Shown: positions 33,159 to 42,030, counted from the stretch's first letter. The stretch: 46,509 nucleotides of DNA from an uncultured Caulobacteraceae bacterium (GCA_903923135.1 CAIXWN010000265.1:1-46509), one strand, 5' to 3'. Notes: generated by a model not told the origin, from the letters alone. Made by a program: numbers and translations.

Positions 33159-33305
33159 GTGCAAAGATTCATCGCTCGCGAGAATATTGCCCGGTTTGAG
33201 GCAAGACTTCTGCACGAAAAGGATCGCGCTATCCGCGGCAGACTTCAGCTTATGCTTGAAGAAGAGTGCGCGAAGCTCCGCACGCTGCAGACCAGAGCAA
33301 AATAG
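33159..33305 (+). CDS. Small hypothetical protein (48 residues)
   Basis: This ORF starts with GTG, preceded by a good GAGGGAG ribosome site 8 bases upstream, and reads V-Q-R-F-I-A-R-E-N-I-A-R-F-E-A-R-L, then L-M-L-E-E-E-C-A-K-L. The alternating charged and hydrophobic pattern predicts two amphipathic helices. Small orphan proteins with this I-x-R-F/Y-x-x-L-L ... L-L-x-E-E-x-x-K-L pattern are common in alphaproteobacteria. Its base composition is less GC-rich than the neighbours. No function is known. A hairpin overlaps its stop. Confidence 0.6.
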   Translation: MQRFIARENIARFEARLLHEKDRAIRGRLQLMLEEECAKLRTLQTRAK

Positions 33306-33319
33306 GCCAGGCTCTGGCC
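33292..33319 (+). terminator. Hairpin at the end of the 48-residue ORF
   Basis: Two overlapping hairpins are possible: CCAGAGC with GCTCTGG spanning the stop, and GGCCAG-gct-CTGGCC just after it. There is no T-tract, so termination is uncertain. It sits 10 bases before the end of the convergent pth gene. Confidence 0.35.
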
Positions 33320-33328
33320 GCAGCCGCC

Positions 33329-33958
33329 TTAGTCGGTTCGACCGGACGTTTTCGGATCGAGTTTTTCCGCGGGGGCCAGACGCATGACCTCGGTCTGGTA
33401 GCGCTCGTCCTCGCCGGCCGCTAGCAGGGGAAGCGCTTCGGCGCACGCGTCAATCAACTGGCGAACCCAGGGCAGCTCCACTTTGTGGAAATCCGAGAGA
33501 ACATGGCCCATCACCCGGTCCTTGTGGCCTGGGTGACCTGAGCCAAGGCGCGCCCGCCGGAAGTCCGGACCGATACGGCCGGTGATCGAGCGGATGCCAT
33601 TGTTGCCGGCCGCGCCGCCGCCGGTTTTCATGCGGAAGCGTCCGGGCGCGAGATCGATCTCGTCGTAGAAGACCACCACATCGGCCGGACCGAGCTTGTA
33701 GAAGGCCATGGCCTCAGCCACGGCCTGGCCGCTGTCGTTGTAGAAGGTCTGCGGCTTGAGGATCAGCGCCCGCACCGGTCCGCCGGACGCGCCTGACGGA
33801 AGGGGGATGTCGCCCTCGCGCGCCAGGCTGGAAAACCGTCGGCGCTCGGCGCCGAAACTCCAGCGACGGGCGATGGCGTCGACAGCCATTGCGCCGAAGT
33901 TGTGGCGGTTGCCCGCGTATCTGGACCCGGGATTGCCGAGGCCGGCGAGGATAAGCAT
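33329..33958 (-). CDS. pth: Peptidyl-tRNA hydrolase
   Basis: The 209-residue enzyme recycles peptidyl-tRNA released from ribosomes. It shows the family N-terminus L-x-x-G-L-G-N-P-G (Asn9 or 10), the catalytic His in N-R-H-N-F-G (His19), the P-Q-T-F-Y-N-D-S-G segment and D-E-I-D-L with the catalytic-site Asp. It follows rplY by about 40 bases on the same strand, the common rplY-pth pair. Length is normal. Confidence 0.96.
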   Translation of the reverse strand: MLILAGLGNPGSRYAGNRHNFGAMAVDAIARRWSFGAERRRFSSLAREGDIPLPSGASGGPVRALILKPQTFYNDSGQAVAEAMAFYKLGPADVVVFYDEIDLAPGRFRMKTGGGAAGNNGIRSITGRIGPDFRRARLGSGHPGHKDRVMGHVLSDFHKVELPWVRQLIDACAEALPLLAAGEDERYQTEVMRLAPAEKLDPKTSGRTD

Positions 33959-33997
33959 GCCGACCGCCCGCGGGCTCGAAAGCCCCCGGTTTCAGTC

Positions 33998-34594
33998 CTA
34001 GGCTTCGACTTCCGCGGCGCCTGATCCCATGGCCGAAGACATGCCGATCGAGGCGACCGTGGCGTCGCGATGGTGGCTGTGGATCTGCACGCCGGCGGGG
34101 AGGGCGATGTCGGCAGCCCGGATGGCGGCGCCGATGTCGAGGCCGGTCAGATCGACGAGGATTTCCTCGGGAATGGCGTCGGCCAGGGCCAGGATTTCCA
34201 GTTCGTGCAGGTCGACGTTGAGCGCTCCGCCACGCTTGAGGCCCGGGGAGGCTTCATGGTGCTGGAAGCGCACCGGCACCGAGATGCGAACCGAGGCGTG
34301 GGCGTCGACTCGGAACAGATCGAAGTGGACCGGTTCGTCGTTGACCGGGTCGAACTGAACGTCCTTGGCGATGACCGTTTGCAGCTCTTCGCCGTACTTG
34401 AGGGTGACCAGGTGGCCGAGCAGCTTGCCGGTGTGAAGGGCCTTGCGGAATTCGCCCGCCTTGACGGAGATCGGCACGGGCGCCTTGTCGGCCCCGTAGA
34501 GGATGCCAGGAACCAGACCGGCGTTGCGGGTGGCGCGGGAGCCGCCCGTCCCGGTGCGGTCGCGAACTTGAACATTCAGGATGATATCGGCCAT
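33998..34594 (-). CDS. rplY: 50S ribosomal protein L25 (CTC form)
   Basis: This 198-residue protein is L25 with the C-terminal TL5/CTC extension. It has the N-terminal 5S-rRNA-binding domain (R-D-R-T-G-T-G-G-S-R, then G-L-V-P-G-I-L-Y-G) and a second beta domain with V-P-V-R-F and H-E-L-E-I-L-A. ATG 34594 is chosen because a GAGG site sits 7 bases upstream; a GTG two codons earlier is less well placed. It is the first gene of the rplY-pth pair. Confidence 0.94.
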   Translation of the reverse strand: MADIILNVQVRDRTGTGGSRATRNAGLVPGILYGADKAPVPISVKAGEFRKALHTGKLLGHLVTLKYGEELQTVIAKDVQFDPVNDEPVHFDLFRVDAHASVRISVPVRFQHHEASPGLKRGGALNVDLHELEILALADAIPEEILVDLTGLDIGAAIRAADIALPAGVQIHSHHRDATVASIGMSSAMGSGAAEVEA

Positions 34595-34755
34595 GGCCAC
34601 GCCTCAAAAGGAGACGCCGCGCGAGATGTCTGCGCGCGGCGACAAGATCGAGGAGCCCTCCGGGCCCCGGTAAAATGGTGCGGCTAGATACACGCGACAG
34701 GGCGCCCATGCAACGTCTACGTGACGGTCGGGGGCGATTCGCCCCTCCGAGCGGC

Positions 34756-35805
34756 TCAACCGTGATGACGGCGGCGCAGCGGTCTCTTCTTGACCAGAGG
34801 CGGCGGTGGGGGCGGCTCGGGCGGCAGGGACACGCCGGCGGCGTTGGCCATGCAGGCGCCGGTGTCGATCAGGGCGTGCTGGCCGGTGCAGAAGATATCC
34901 TCGTAGTTGGGCTTCGCCACCGCAAGGCACTGGTGGAAGTTGCGCTTGGCGGCCCCCAGGCAGGCCGATGTGTCCTCGTCGAGGGTCAACGGCGACAGTT
35001 GATCGAGGGTGTCGTCGCGCGCCTCGCCCAGGGCGGCGATGGCGGCCAACTGCAGCGCGTGGGCGACCAGGGGTGTGTAGGGGCCCTGCAGCGGCGGCGC
35101 CGAGATCGGCAGGGGCGCGACGCCGGCCACCAGTTGCCGGGCCTCCGCCAACCGTTCGGGGTCCGCGGGCATGTCCTGGGCTGCGGCTGCCTCGGCCGCC
35201 GCCAGGCGGCCAGGCAGGTCGATGACCTGGGCTTTCGACCAGCCCTGCCTCTGGATATCGTAAGCCGCCTGGCGGACAGCCTTGCCTGTGGCGTGCAGGC
35301 GAAGGGCCGACGGTCCAAGGGCCCGCTGCGCCAGGCCGGCAGCCACGGCCGCGTCGGCGAACACAGAGACATAGGCGGGATTGGCCAGAATGTAGCTGAC
35401 CATCTGCGCCCGGTGTTCAGGGCTGTTGCCCGCATCGCGGACGGCCACGACGAAGGTCTTGTCCTGCAGGGCGGCAATGGCGCCGTAGGCCACGGCGCCG
35501 CGGACCAGCGAGTGCGAACCGTAGGCCCGGGCCGTGGAAAGGGCCTGGGACACCGATGCGGCGTCGGTGAAGGCGGGCGACAGAGACACCGCGCGGCGCA
35601 TGTAGCCGTCATAGGCCGCCGCATCCTGAATCATCCGGTCAGGCAAGCCGACCGGGCTTGCGGGGGTGGGTGGCGCCGGGGGGGGCGGCGCCTCGACGAC
35701 CGGCGGCTTGCGTGATCTGGCCAGGCTTCCGGCTATGGGGAGGCCGACGGCCAGGGCCGTCGCCGCCAGAACCAGGAGGATGCGCGCGGGATTGGACAGT
35801 CGCAT
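34756..35805 (-). CDS. Hypothetical exported protein, proline-rich with C-terminal cysteines
   Basis: This 349-residue protein has an N-terminal hydrophobic segment (about 8-27), likely a signal peptide or anchor, followed by a Pro-rich linker and a helical domain rich in Ala. Near the C-terminus four cysteines (C-L-G, Q-C-L, F-C-T and A-C-M) could form two disulfides in the periplasm, before another Pro-rich and basic tail (K-K-R-P-L-R-R-R-H-H). No known domain is recognised. It follows prs on the same strand after 84 bases. Confidence 0.65.
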   Translation of the reverse strand: MRLSNPARILLVLAATALAVGLPIAGSLARSRKPPVVEAPPPPAPPTPASPVGLPDRMIQDAAAYDGYMRRAVSLSPAFTDAASVSQALSTARAYGSHSLVRGAVAYGAIAALQDKTFVVAVRDAGNSPEHRAQMVSYILANPAYVSVFADAAVAAGLAQRALGPSALRLHATGKAVRQAAYDIQRQGWSKAQVIDLPGRLAAAEAAAAQDMPADPERLAEARQLVAGVAPLPISAPPLQGPYTPLVAHALQLAAIAALGEARDDTLDQLSPLTLDEDTSACLGAAKRNFHQCLAVAKPNYEDIFCTGQHALIDTGACMANAAGVSLPPEPPPPPPLVKKRPLRRRHHG

Positions 35806-35889
35806 GCCGACAGACGCCTCGATTTTCAGGGGAGCCCAAGAGTGCGCGGCCGAATCGGCCGATTTGTGGCCGGCTGTGGCGGGCCGGAC

Positions 35890-36825
35890 TCAGTCGAACA
35901 GTTTGGAGACCGATTCCTCATTGGCGATGCGCCGCATGGCCTCGCCCAGCAGGGTGGCGCAGCTGACCTTGCGGATCTTGCCGGGGCCGCCAAGGCGGCT
36001 GTCGGTCTCGATCGAGTCGGTGACCACAAGTTCCTTTAGGACGGAGTTGTTCACGCGCTCCACCGCCCCTCCGGAGAGCACGCCGTGGGTGATGTAGGCG
36101 GAAACCTCCGCCGCGCCGGCCTCCATGAGCGACTTGGCCGCGCTGCACAGGGTGGTGGCCGAATCGACGATGTCGTCGAAGATGATCAGTCGTCGGCCGG
36201 CCACGTCGCCGATGATGTTGGCCACTTCCGACTGGCCGGGTCCCTTGCGCCGCTTGTCGACAATGGCCAGGCCGGCGTTGAGACGGCTGGCCAGAGCCAG
36301 GGCGCGCACGACGCCGCCGACGTCCGGCGAGACGATGAGCAGCTCGTCGGTCTTGGCGTAGTGGGCCTGCACGTCCGCGGCGATCAGCGGCGCGGCCTGC
36401 AGATTGTCGGTGGGAATGTCGAAGAAGCCCTGAATCTGGCCCGAGTGCAGATCCATGGTCAGCAGCCGGTCAGCGCCGGCGCGGGTGATCAGATTGGCCA
36501 CCAGCTTGGCGGAAATCGGCGTGCGGCCGCCGGTCTTGCGATCCTGTCGGGCGTAGCCGAAATAGGGCGTGACCGCGGTGATGCGTTTGGCCGACGCGCG
36601 CTTGAGCGCGTCGATACACACCAGCAGCTCCATGAGATTGTCGTTGGCCGGATAGCTGGTGGACTGGATCACGAAGACGTCCTCGCCCCGGACGTTCTCC
36701 TCGATCACCACCCAGGCCTCGTTGTCGGGGAAGCGTTTCACCTGCGCCCGGGTGAGCGGTATATCCAGGGATTCGGCGATCGCTTCGGCGAGCGGCCTGT
36801 TCGAGTTGCCGGCCAGAAGCTTCAT
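35890..36825 (-). CDS. prs: Ribose-phosphate pyrophosphokinase
   Basis: The 311-residue enzyme makes PRPP from ribose 5-phosphate and ATP for nucleotide, His and Trp synthesis. It shows the N-terminal F-P-D-N-E, the R-Q-D-R-K flexible-loop region, H-S-G-Q-I-Q, and the PRPP-binding [10 protein letters not shown]. Two ATGs occur two codons apart (36831 and 36825); the second gives the usual M-K-L-L-A-G-N-S-N start and has a GGGG stretch at proper distance. Either is possible. Confidence 0.95.
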   Translation of the reverse strand: MKLLAGNSNRPLAEAIAESLDIPLTRAQVKRFPDNEAWVVIEENVRGEDVFVIQSTSYPANDNLMELLVCIDALKRASAKRITAVTPYFGYARQDRKTGGRTPISAKLVANLITRAGADRLLTMDLHSGQIQGFFDIPTDNLQAAPLIAADVQAHYAKTDELLIVSPDVGGVVRALALASRLNAGLAIVDKRRKGPGQSEVANIIGDVAGRRLIIFDDIVDSATTLCSAAKSLMEAGAAEVSAYITHGVLSGGAVERVNNSVLKELVVTDSIETDSRLGGPGKIRKVSCATLLGEAMRRIANEESVSKLFD

Positions 36826-36912
36826 GGACATCCCCGTGGCGCGAGTCTGAAGGGTGCGTTCGCGTCGGGCCGAGCCTTTACCAGCGCCTCGCGCCCCGGC
36901 AAAGCCCCGCTG

Positions 36913-37392
36913 TCATGGTTCCGGCGAGACGACCGGCCGGCTGGCGACCTCTTCATGCGCTTTAGTCAGAGGGGCCGCCATGTCGCGCCCGTACACGTAC
37001 AGACGCGTACCGGCGTAGTTGATGAAATAGGCCGTGCTGGCCGAGACCACCAGGGCGACCCACAGGTTCGACAGGAACGGCCAGCGCAGGGCGATGAGGG
37101 CGACGAAGATGCCGAAATTGCAGAACCCTCCGAAGCCGTTGGCGATCATGTACCGCCACCACTGACCAGCCAGCGAACCCTGGCCGGCGTTGTGGAAGAC
37201 CAGCCAACGGCTGAGGACGAAGGTGACCTGAAGCGCGGCCAGCAGAGCGACAAAACGCGACAAGGGCGCGCTGAGGCCCAGCATCACGCCGGCCTTCGTG
37301 CCCCCGGCGTCGACCACGAACCCGATCATGCAGACGGCCGCGAATTTGACGGCGAGCGTGAGTTCTCGCGCCAGCGGTTCCGTCAGCTTCAT
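36913..37392 (-). CDS. GtrA family membrane protein
   Basis: The 159-residue protein has four hydrophobic helices (about 13-33, 38-58, 77-100 and 106-128) and F-x-x-x-R-x-x-V-F in the second half of helix 2, plus F-x-N-Y-x-x-x-R-x-x-V-Y near the fourth, typical of the GtrA/DPMS-like family. Members probably flip polyprenyl-linked sugars or assist cell-surface polysaccharide synthesis. No glycosyltransferase partner is adjacent. It sits 65 bases downstream of pgeF on the same strand. Confidence 0.85.
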   Translation of the reverse strand: MKLTEPLARELTLAVKFAAVCMIGFVVDAGGTKAGVMLGLSAPLSRFVALLAALQVTFVLSRWLVFHNAGQGSLAGQWWRYMIANGFGGFCNFGIFVALIALRWPFLSNLWVALVVSASTAYFINYAGTRLYVYGRDMAAPLTKAHEEVASRPVVSPEP

Positions 37393-37456
37393 GTCAGATC
37401 ATCACTCCGGTCGCCGAGCGGCCGAAATCCCGACCGCCGGCGATCCATACAGGCGC

Positions 37457-38236
37457 TCAACGATCCAGCACAATGACCGAAAGCAGCCGACCGTAGTCAC
37501 TCTCGCCCAGCCGGAACGCCCTGCGGTTGGAAAAGAACAGATCCTCCTCGGCGCAGGTGTCGCGGCCGATCCACTCGCTCGCGCCGACGCCAGCGGCCTG
37601 CAGGCGATCCAGAACAAAGCCCGGCAGGTCGAACTGTCGTTTGTCGGCCGTCTGTCCCGCGGCGAAGCGTCGGCGGGAAGCGGGGTCCTTGGCCTCGAAG
37701 AGGCTCTGAAAATCCACGCCGACCTCATAGGATTTCTGGCCGATGCACGGGCCAATGGCGGCGACCATGGCCGCGGGGACCGCGCCCAGATCGACCATGG
37801 CGGCGACGGCCGCCTCGATGACCCCCGACAGAGCCCCGCGCCAGCCGGCGTGAATGGCGGCCACGACCCCGGCGTCGGCGTCGGCGACCAGCACCGGAGC
37901 GCAGTCGGCTGCCAGCGCGCCGCACAGGAGGCCGGGCCGGCTGGTGACCACGCCGTCGGCCTGCGGACGATCAGCACCCCAGGATCCGCCCGCGACCCGC
38001 ACGGTCGCCGAATGGATCTGGTAGCACGTGGCCAGTCGGTCGGGCGGCAGGTCGAATGCGGCCGCCGCCCGGCGGCGGTTCTCCAGAACGTCATTGGCCA
38101 CGTCGCCCGAGCCCAGTCCGACATTGAGGCTGTCATAGACGCCGCCGGACACGCCGCCCTGTCGGGTGAAGAAACCATGACGGACGCCCGACAGGCCGGC
38201 GAGGATGGTCGATTGGAGGAACGGCGGCGATGTCAT
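37457..38236 (-). CDS. pgeF: PgeF/YfiH (LACC1-like) peptidoglycan-editing or purine nucleoside enzyme
   Basis: This 259-residue cytoplasmic protein belongs to the CNF1/YfiH fold family. The metal or catalytic residues are visible as His in Q-I-H-S-A-T-V, Cys in A-A-D-C-A-P, and His in I-H-A-G-W-R-G. Family members are described as purine nucleoside phosphorylase/adenosine deaminase-like, and in E. coli as an L-Ser editing enzyme of peptidoglycan precursors. Its ATG overlaps the preceding methyltransferase stop (ATGA). Confidence 0.9.
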   Translation of the reverse strand: MTSPPFLQSTILAGLSGVRHGFFTRQGGVSGGVYDSLNVGLGSGDVANDVLENRRRAAAAFDLPPDRLATCYQIHSATVRVAGGSWGADRPQADGVVTSRPGLLCGALAADCAPVLVADADAGVVAAIHAGWRGALSGVIEAAVAAMVDLGAVPAAMVAAIGPCIGQKSYEVGVDFQSLFEAKDPASRRRFAAGQTADKRQFDLPGFVLDRLQAAGVGASEWIGRDTCAEEDLFFSNRRAFRLGESDYGRLLSVIVLDR

Positions 38237-39255
38237 GCGGCGACCTCAAATCCCGGCGGGGTCAGGCCGGGTGTGTGGATGGCGGCGACCTTGAAGAGAT
38301 CTCCCATCTGTTCGGGCGAGACGAGCCGGTCGAGTTGGCGGAAGATCAGGCCGGCCCGGTCGGGACGGCTGCGGGCCAGGGCGGCGGCGCGGGGCAGCGC
38401 CCCCAACTCGCTCAGGAAGGCGCCCTGCCGTCGAATCGCTGTTGCCGAGACCCCCGCGCCGGCCGCCGCCCGCAGGAAGGCCGGGAAATCGACATGGGCC
38501 GTCAGGTCCGCCTCGCCGGGGCGATCCAGCGGGCTCTCCTTGCGGTGTCCGCGCAGGGCCTGGAGTGTGTCGCCCAGTCCGGGTTCGGCGCGGCCGTAGT
38601 CGATGAAGAGGGCTGCGCCGGAGGCGACGCCGACCAGCCTCCCGACCGTCCGGCCGAAGTCCGCCAGGGCCGGCGACCACTCGGCCACGGCGCCCGAGGA
38701 CGCTCCGGTCCAGTCGGCCCTCTCAGCGACCGGCTCCCCGCCCACGAAGGCCAGACCACCATCGGCGCTGATCCCCACCCGGCGCTCGCGCCACCCTCCG
38801 ACGGTCAGCGTGGCCTGAAGGATCGGCAGGCAGTCGAGGAACTCATTGGCCAGGATGATCACCGGCCTATCGGTCGGCACGGCCTCCAGGCTGTCGATCC
38901 AGCGCGGCGCAGCGCGGCCCTGCAGGGTCTGCGCCTGACGACGGCGCAGGGGCTCGCTGGTCTCCACGAACCAGACTTCGCAGGCGTCCATCAGGCCGGG
39001 CGCCAGACGGGCGGCGCGCAGCGCGTCGCTCAACATGACGCCGAGGCCTGGACCCAGCTCGATCAGCCGGAAGCGCGCCGGACAGCCAAGCCCGACCCAG
39101 GTCTGGGCCACCCAGGCGCCGAGGATCTCGCCAAAGATCTGCGAGACCAGCGGCGCGGTGATGAAGTCGCCGGTCTCGCCCAGGTCCGGCCGAGTGGCGT
39201 AGTAGCCGGCCTCCGCGTCGTGCAGACACAGATCCATGAAGCGCGCCACGGTCAT
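38233..39255 (-). CDS. SAM-dependent methyltransferase, MidA/NDUFAF7-like
   Basis: The 340-residue protein has the NDUFAF7-type N-terminus G-Y-Y-A-T-R, then G-D-F-I-T-A-P-L-V-S-Q-I-F-G-E, the SAM-binding E-L-G-P-G-L-G, and N-E-F-L-D. In mitochondria the homologue methylates an Arg of complex I; a similar job in the bacterium is inferred. The family usually starts about 10 residues before the annotated ATG, with L-x-x-x-I-x-x-x-G-P-M. Those residues are encoded here in frame upstream (L-T-A-L-I-A-R-E-G-P-M), but the only candidate start codons there are CTG, so 39255 is conservative. It lies just after lgt. Confidence 0.88.
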   Translation of the reverse strand: MTVARFMDLCLHDAEAGYYATRPDLGETGDFITAPLVSQIFGEILGAWVAQTWVGLGCPARFRLIELGPGLGVMLSDALRAARLAPGLMDACEVWFVETSEPLRRRQAQTLQGRAAPRWIDSLEAVPTDRPVIILANEFLDCLPILQATLTVGGWRERRVGISADGGLAFVGGEPVAERADWTGASSGAVAEWSPALADFGRTVGRLVGVASGAALFIDYGRAEPGLGDTLQALRGHRKESPLDRPGEADLTAHVDFPAFLRAAAGAGVSATAIRRQGAFLSELGALPRAAALARSRPDRAGLIFRQLDRLVSPEQMGDLFKVAAIHTPGLTPPGFEVAA

Positions 39256-39289
39256 CGGCCCTTCGCGGGCGATCAGCGCCGTCAGCCTC

Positions 39290-40201
39290 TTAAGCAGGGG
39301 CGCCGTCGGTTGGCGCCGCTCGCCAGCCCCTCCAGATCAGCAGGACGCCGGCCCCTACCATGGGCAGCGACAGAAGGATGCCGACCGTGAGGCCCATGGG
39401 CAGGTCCCGCAGGCCTTCGTCCGGCATGCGCACATGCTCCAGGGCGATGCGGAAGAGACCGTAGCCGGCGAGAAACAGCCCCGTGACCGCGCCCGGACGC
39501 TTCAGCCAAAGGCCCCGGTGTGTGGCGAGGCGAAGGAGGAGGAAGAGCACCAGACCCTCCAGGGTCGCCTCGTACAGCTGGCTGGGGTGCCGCGTCACGT
39601 GGCCGGCCACGCAGCCGCCATCCGCGTAGGTGTCGATATGGCGGCCGCAGAACTCCATCGCCCAGGGCAGGTCCGTCGGGCGGCCCCACAGCTCGCCGTT
39701 GATGAAGTTGGCGATGCGTCCGAACGCCAGACCGATGGGCGCCGCCGCGGCGGCGACATCGGCGAGGCCCAGCAGCGAGACACGGTGACGGCGGGCGAAG
39801 GCGACAATGGCGATGGCCACGCCGGTGAAGCCGCCGTGGAAGCTCATGCCGCCGTGCCAGGTCCGCAGGATCTCCATCGGATCATGCGCCAGGGTGTCAC
39901 GGCCGGACGCGAGCGGCAGCATGTAGAACAGCACATAGCCCAGGCGTCCGCCGAGGATGATGCCCAGGGTGATCCAGACGATGAGGTCGTCGATCTGCAC
40001 ATCCGTCGCCGGCGGGGCCCCTGTCCGCCACAGGCGGTTGTTGCGCACCAGACCGACCGCATACCGCCACCCCAGAATGATGCCGGCGATATAGGCCATC
40101 GCGTACCAGCGCACGGCGAAGGGCCCCAGGGTCAGCCCGCCGAGTTTGAGCGCCGGCAGGCTGAAGATTTCGCGCGGGATATCAGGAAACGGCAAGGCCA
40201 T
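39290..40201 (-). CDS. lgt: Prolipoprotein diacylglyceryl transferase
   Basis: The 303-residue inner-membrane enzyme adds diacylglycerol to the lipobox Cys of prolipoproteins. It contains the Lgt signature G-R-I-A-N-F-I-N-G-E-x-x-G-R, the H-G-G-x-x-F-H-G-G segment, and about seven transmembrane helices. Substrates in this window include the LptM, TlpA, membrane-fusion and NodT lipoproteins. It heads the lgt-methyltransferase-pgeF set and is divergent from ubiK with 123 bases between. Confidence 0.95.
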   Translation of the reverse strand: MALPFPDIPREIFSLPALKLGGLTLGPFAVRWYAMAYIAGIILGWRYAVGLVRNNRLWRTGAPPATDVQIDDLIVWITLGIILGGRLGYVLFYMLPLASGRDTLAHDPMEILRTWHGGMSFHGGFTGVAIAIVAFARRHRVSLLGLADVAAAAAPIGLAFGRIANFINGELWGRPTDLPWAMEFCGRHIDTYADGGCVAGHVTRHPSQLYEATLEGLVLFLLLRLATHRGLWLKRPGAVTGLFLAGYGLFRIALEHVRMPDEGLRDLPMGLTVGILLSLPMVGAGVLLIWRGWRAAPTDGAPA

Positions 40202-40324
40202 GGGTCGTCTCTAGCGCGATCCGGGCCGCGCGTGTAGCGCGTCCGGGACAGGCTGGAGCACCGGGAGTCCACGGCCCTGTCGAGACTCTTCGCATCGGCC
40301 GAAGTTTTACGCTAGAAGGGGTGG

Positions 40325-40552
40325 ATGCAGACACAGAACCCATTTCTCGACGAGATGGCCAAGCTGACCCAGGCCGCCATGGGCGTCGCCCAGGCCGCCG
40401 GTGAAGAGGCCAAAGTCGCCTTCCGGGCCCAGTCGGACAAATGGGTCGCCGATCTGGACCTCATCCGCCGCGACGAGTTCGAGGCGCTCAGGGCCGAGGT
40501 GGCGGCGCTGCGGGCGGAAATCGCCGCTCTCAGGAGCGGCGAAAAAGCCTGA
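40325..40552 (+). CDS. ubiK: UbiK-type accessory factor (BMFP)
   Basis: This 75-residue protein matches the YqiC/BMFP family: an amphipathic N-terminal part (P-F-L-D-E-M-A-K-L), a V-x-x-x-D-L-I-R-R-D-E-F segment, and a C-terminal coiled coil of heptads (L-R-A-E-V-A-A-L-R-A-E-I-A-A-L). UbiK trimers associate with membranes and assist ubiquinone biosynthesis. ATG 40325 is preceded by an AAGGGG site. Its location next to lgt is often conserved. Confidence 0.9.
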   Translation: MQTQNPFLDEMAKLTQAAMGVAQAAGEEAKVAFRAQSDKWVADLDLIRRDEFEALRAEVAALRAEIAALRSGEKA

Positions 40553-40665
40553 AGGTTTGCGACCTTCCCCGAGACGGACGACGCGAAGCAGACTAGCCTC
40601 GCGGCTGTTCCAGTGTTTCACCCCCGCGGGCTACGCCCACGAGCCTGAAGGACGCCAGACGGCCG

Positions 40666-41175
40666 ATGGACATTCCCAGACCTGAAGAAGACGACACCCT
40701 GATCGCCCTGGATCCCCTGGACGTCGTCGAGCGGGTGCTGGCGGCGGAAAATCTGGCCTTCGATCGCACCGACGACGGCGATCTGGCCTTCGCCCTCACC
40801 GGCGACTGGAAGGACTTCGAGCTGTGGTTCGCCTGGCGGCCGGAGGCCGATTGCCTGCAGATCTGCCTTTCGGTGGACCTGAAGGTGTCCATCTCCCTGC
40901 GGGATTCCGCCCATGCCCTGATCAACCTGATCAACCAGCGCGTGTGGCTGGGTCATTTCGAGGTCTGGGCCGAGGACGGCGAGATCGTGTTCCGCCACGC
41001 CATGGCCCTGCCCGATGGCGAACGGCCGAGCATGGCGCAGACCGCCTCGATGATCGACGCGGCGATGGAGGCCGCGGACCGCTTCTACCCGGCCTTCGAC
41101 TTCCTGATCACCGGCGGCAAGACCCCCGCCGAGGCCATGGCGGCCTGCATGTTCGAGACCGTGGGTCACGCCTGA
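40666..41175 (+). CDS. YbjN domain-containing protein
   Basis: The 169-residue protein has the YbjN fold pattern: a beta-alpha domain with I-A-L-D-P-L-D-V-V-E-R-V-L, the hydrophobic V-S-I-S-L-R-D segment and L-I-N-L-I-N-Q-R-V-W-L-G-H-F. YbjN relatives resemble type III secretion chaperones, but the function is unknown, possibly protein or stress regulation. It is followed by proC, an order common in alphaproteobacteria. Confidence 0.85.
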   Translation: MDIPRPEEDDTLIALDPLDVVERVLAAENLAFDRTDDGDLAFALTGDWKDFELWFAWRPEADCLQICLSVDLKVSISLRDSAHALINLINQRVWLGHFEVWAEDGEIVFRHAMALPDGERPSMAQTASMIDAAMEAADRFYPAFDFLITGGKTPAEAMAACMFETVGHA

Positions 41176-41223
41176 TGCCGCTGTCCCGGCCGTCGCGGCG
41201 GGCGCCCCGGAGGGCGTGAGGTC

Positions 41224-42030
41224 ATGGCGCCGCGTCTGAGTCCCGTCCTGGTCGTCGGCGCCGGGCACATGGGCGGCGCCCTGGTGGCCGGCTGGCTGCG
41301 CGCCAGGACCGTCACACCTGCCGAACTGATCCTGCGCGATCCTGTTCCGGGCACGGTCGCCCAGAGCGCCGCCCGGGAGGGCGCGGTGCTGAACGGCTCG
41401 CCGGCGGCCATGGCCACGGCCCGGACGGTGATCCTGGCGGTCAAACCCCAGACCTGGCGGGCGATGGCGACGGAACTGGCTCCCTGTGTGGCCCGCGATG
41501 CGGTGATCATCTCCATCATGGCCGGCGTCGCCGCCCGCGATCTCGCCGAAGCCTTCCCCGGGCGGTCGATTGTGCGGGTGATGCCCACCACCGCCGTGGC
41601 GGTGCTTAAGGGTGCGGCCAGCGTGTGGTCCGCGGACGCGCGTGGGCGCGAAGCGGCCCGACGGTTGTTCGAGCCGCTGGGCGCTGTCGTTGACCTCGAG
41701 GAGGAAGCGCAGATGCACGTGGCGACGGCCGCCTCCGGTTCGGCGCCGGCCTATGTCTACGCCCTGGTGGAATCGCTAGAGGCCGCCGCCGCGGGGGCCG
41801 GGCTCGGCCGGGAGGCGGCGCGGACCCTGGCGCGGTCGGCCCTGATCGGCGCAGCCGCCCTGCTCGAGGACACCGGGGCCGAGGCGGGCGAGCTTCGCCG
41901 CCAGGTCACCTCGCCCGGCGGCACCACCGAGGCGGCCCTGAGGGTGCTGATCCAGGACGGCGCCCTGGACGACCTGCTGGCGCGGGCGGTCGCGGCCGCG
42001 GCCGGCCGCTCGCGGGAGCTGGGGTCGTGA
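41224..42030 (+). CDS. proC: Pyrroline-5-carboxylate reductase
   Basis: The 268-residue enzyme makes proline from pyrroline-5-carboxylate with NAD(P)H. It shows G-A-G-H-M-G-G-A near the N-terminus, A-V-K-P-Q, R-V-M-P-T-T-A, and the C-terminal signature R-x-x-V-T-S-P-G-G-T-T, all standard for ProC. The ATG follows a GGTCATG context after ybjN, and the stop overlaps the next gene (GTGA). Confidence 0.95.
   Translation: MAPRLSPVLVVGAGHMGGALVAGWLRARTVTPAELILRDPVPGTVAQSAAREGAVLNGSPAAMATARTVILAVKPQTWRAMATELAPCVARDAVIISIMAGVAARDLAEAFPGRSIVRVMPTTAVAVLKGAASVWSADARGREAARRLFEPLGAVVDLEEEAQMHVATAASGSAPAYVYALVESLEAAAAGAGLGREAARTLARSALIGAAALLEDTGAEAGELRRQVTSPGGTTEAALRVLIQDGALDDLLARAVAAAAGRSRELGS

Noticed and set aside
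34731-34745. GGGGCGATTCGCCCC hairpin after the cysteine-containing hypothetical
   Set aside because: The stem is only 5 bp with no T-tract, too weak to call a terminator in GC-rich DNA.
36085-37476. 463-codon plus-strand open frame opposite prs and gtrA
   Set aside because: It spans two well-supported minus-strand genes and their intergenic gap, without recognisable domain or ribosome site.
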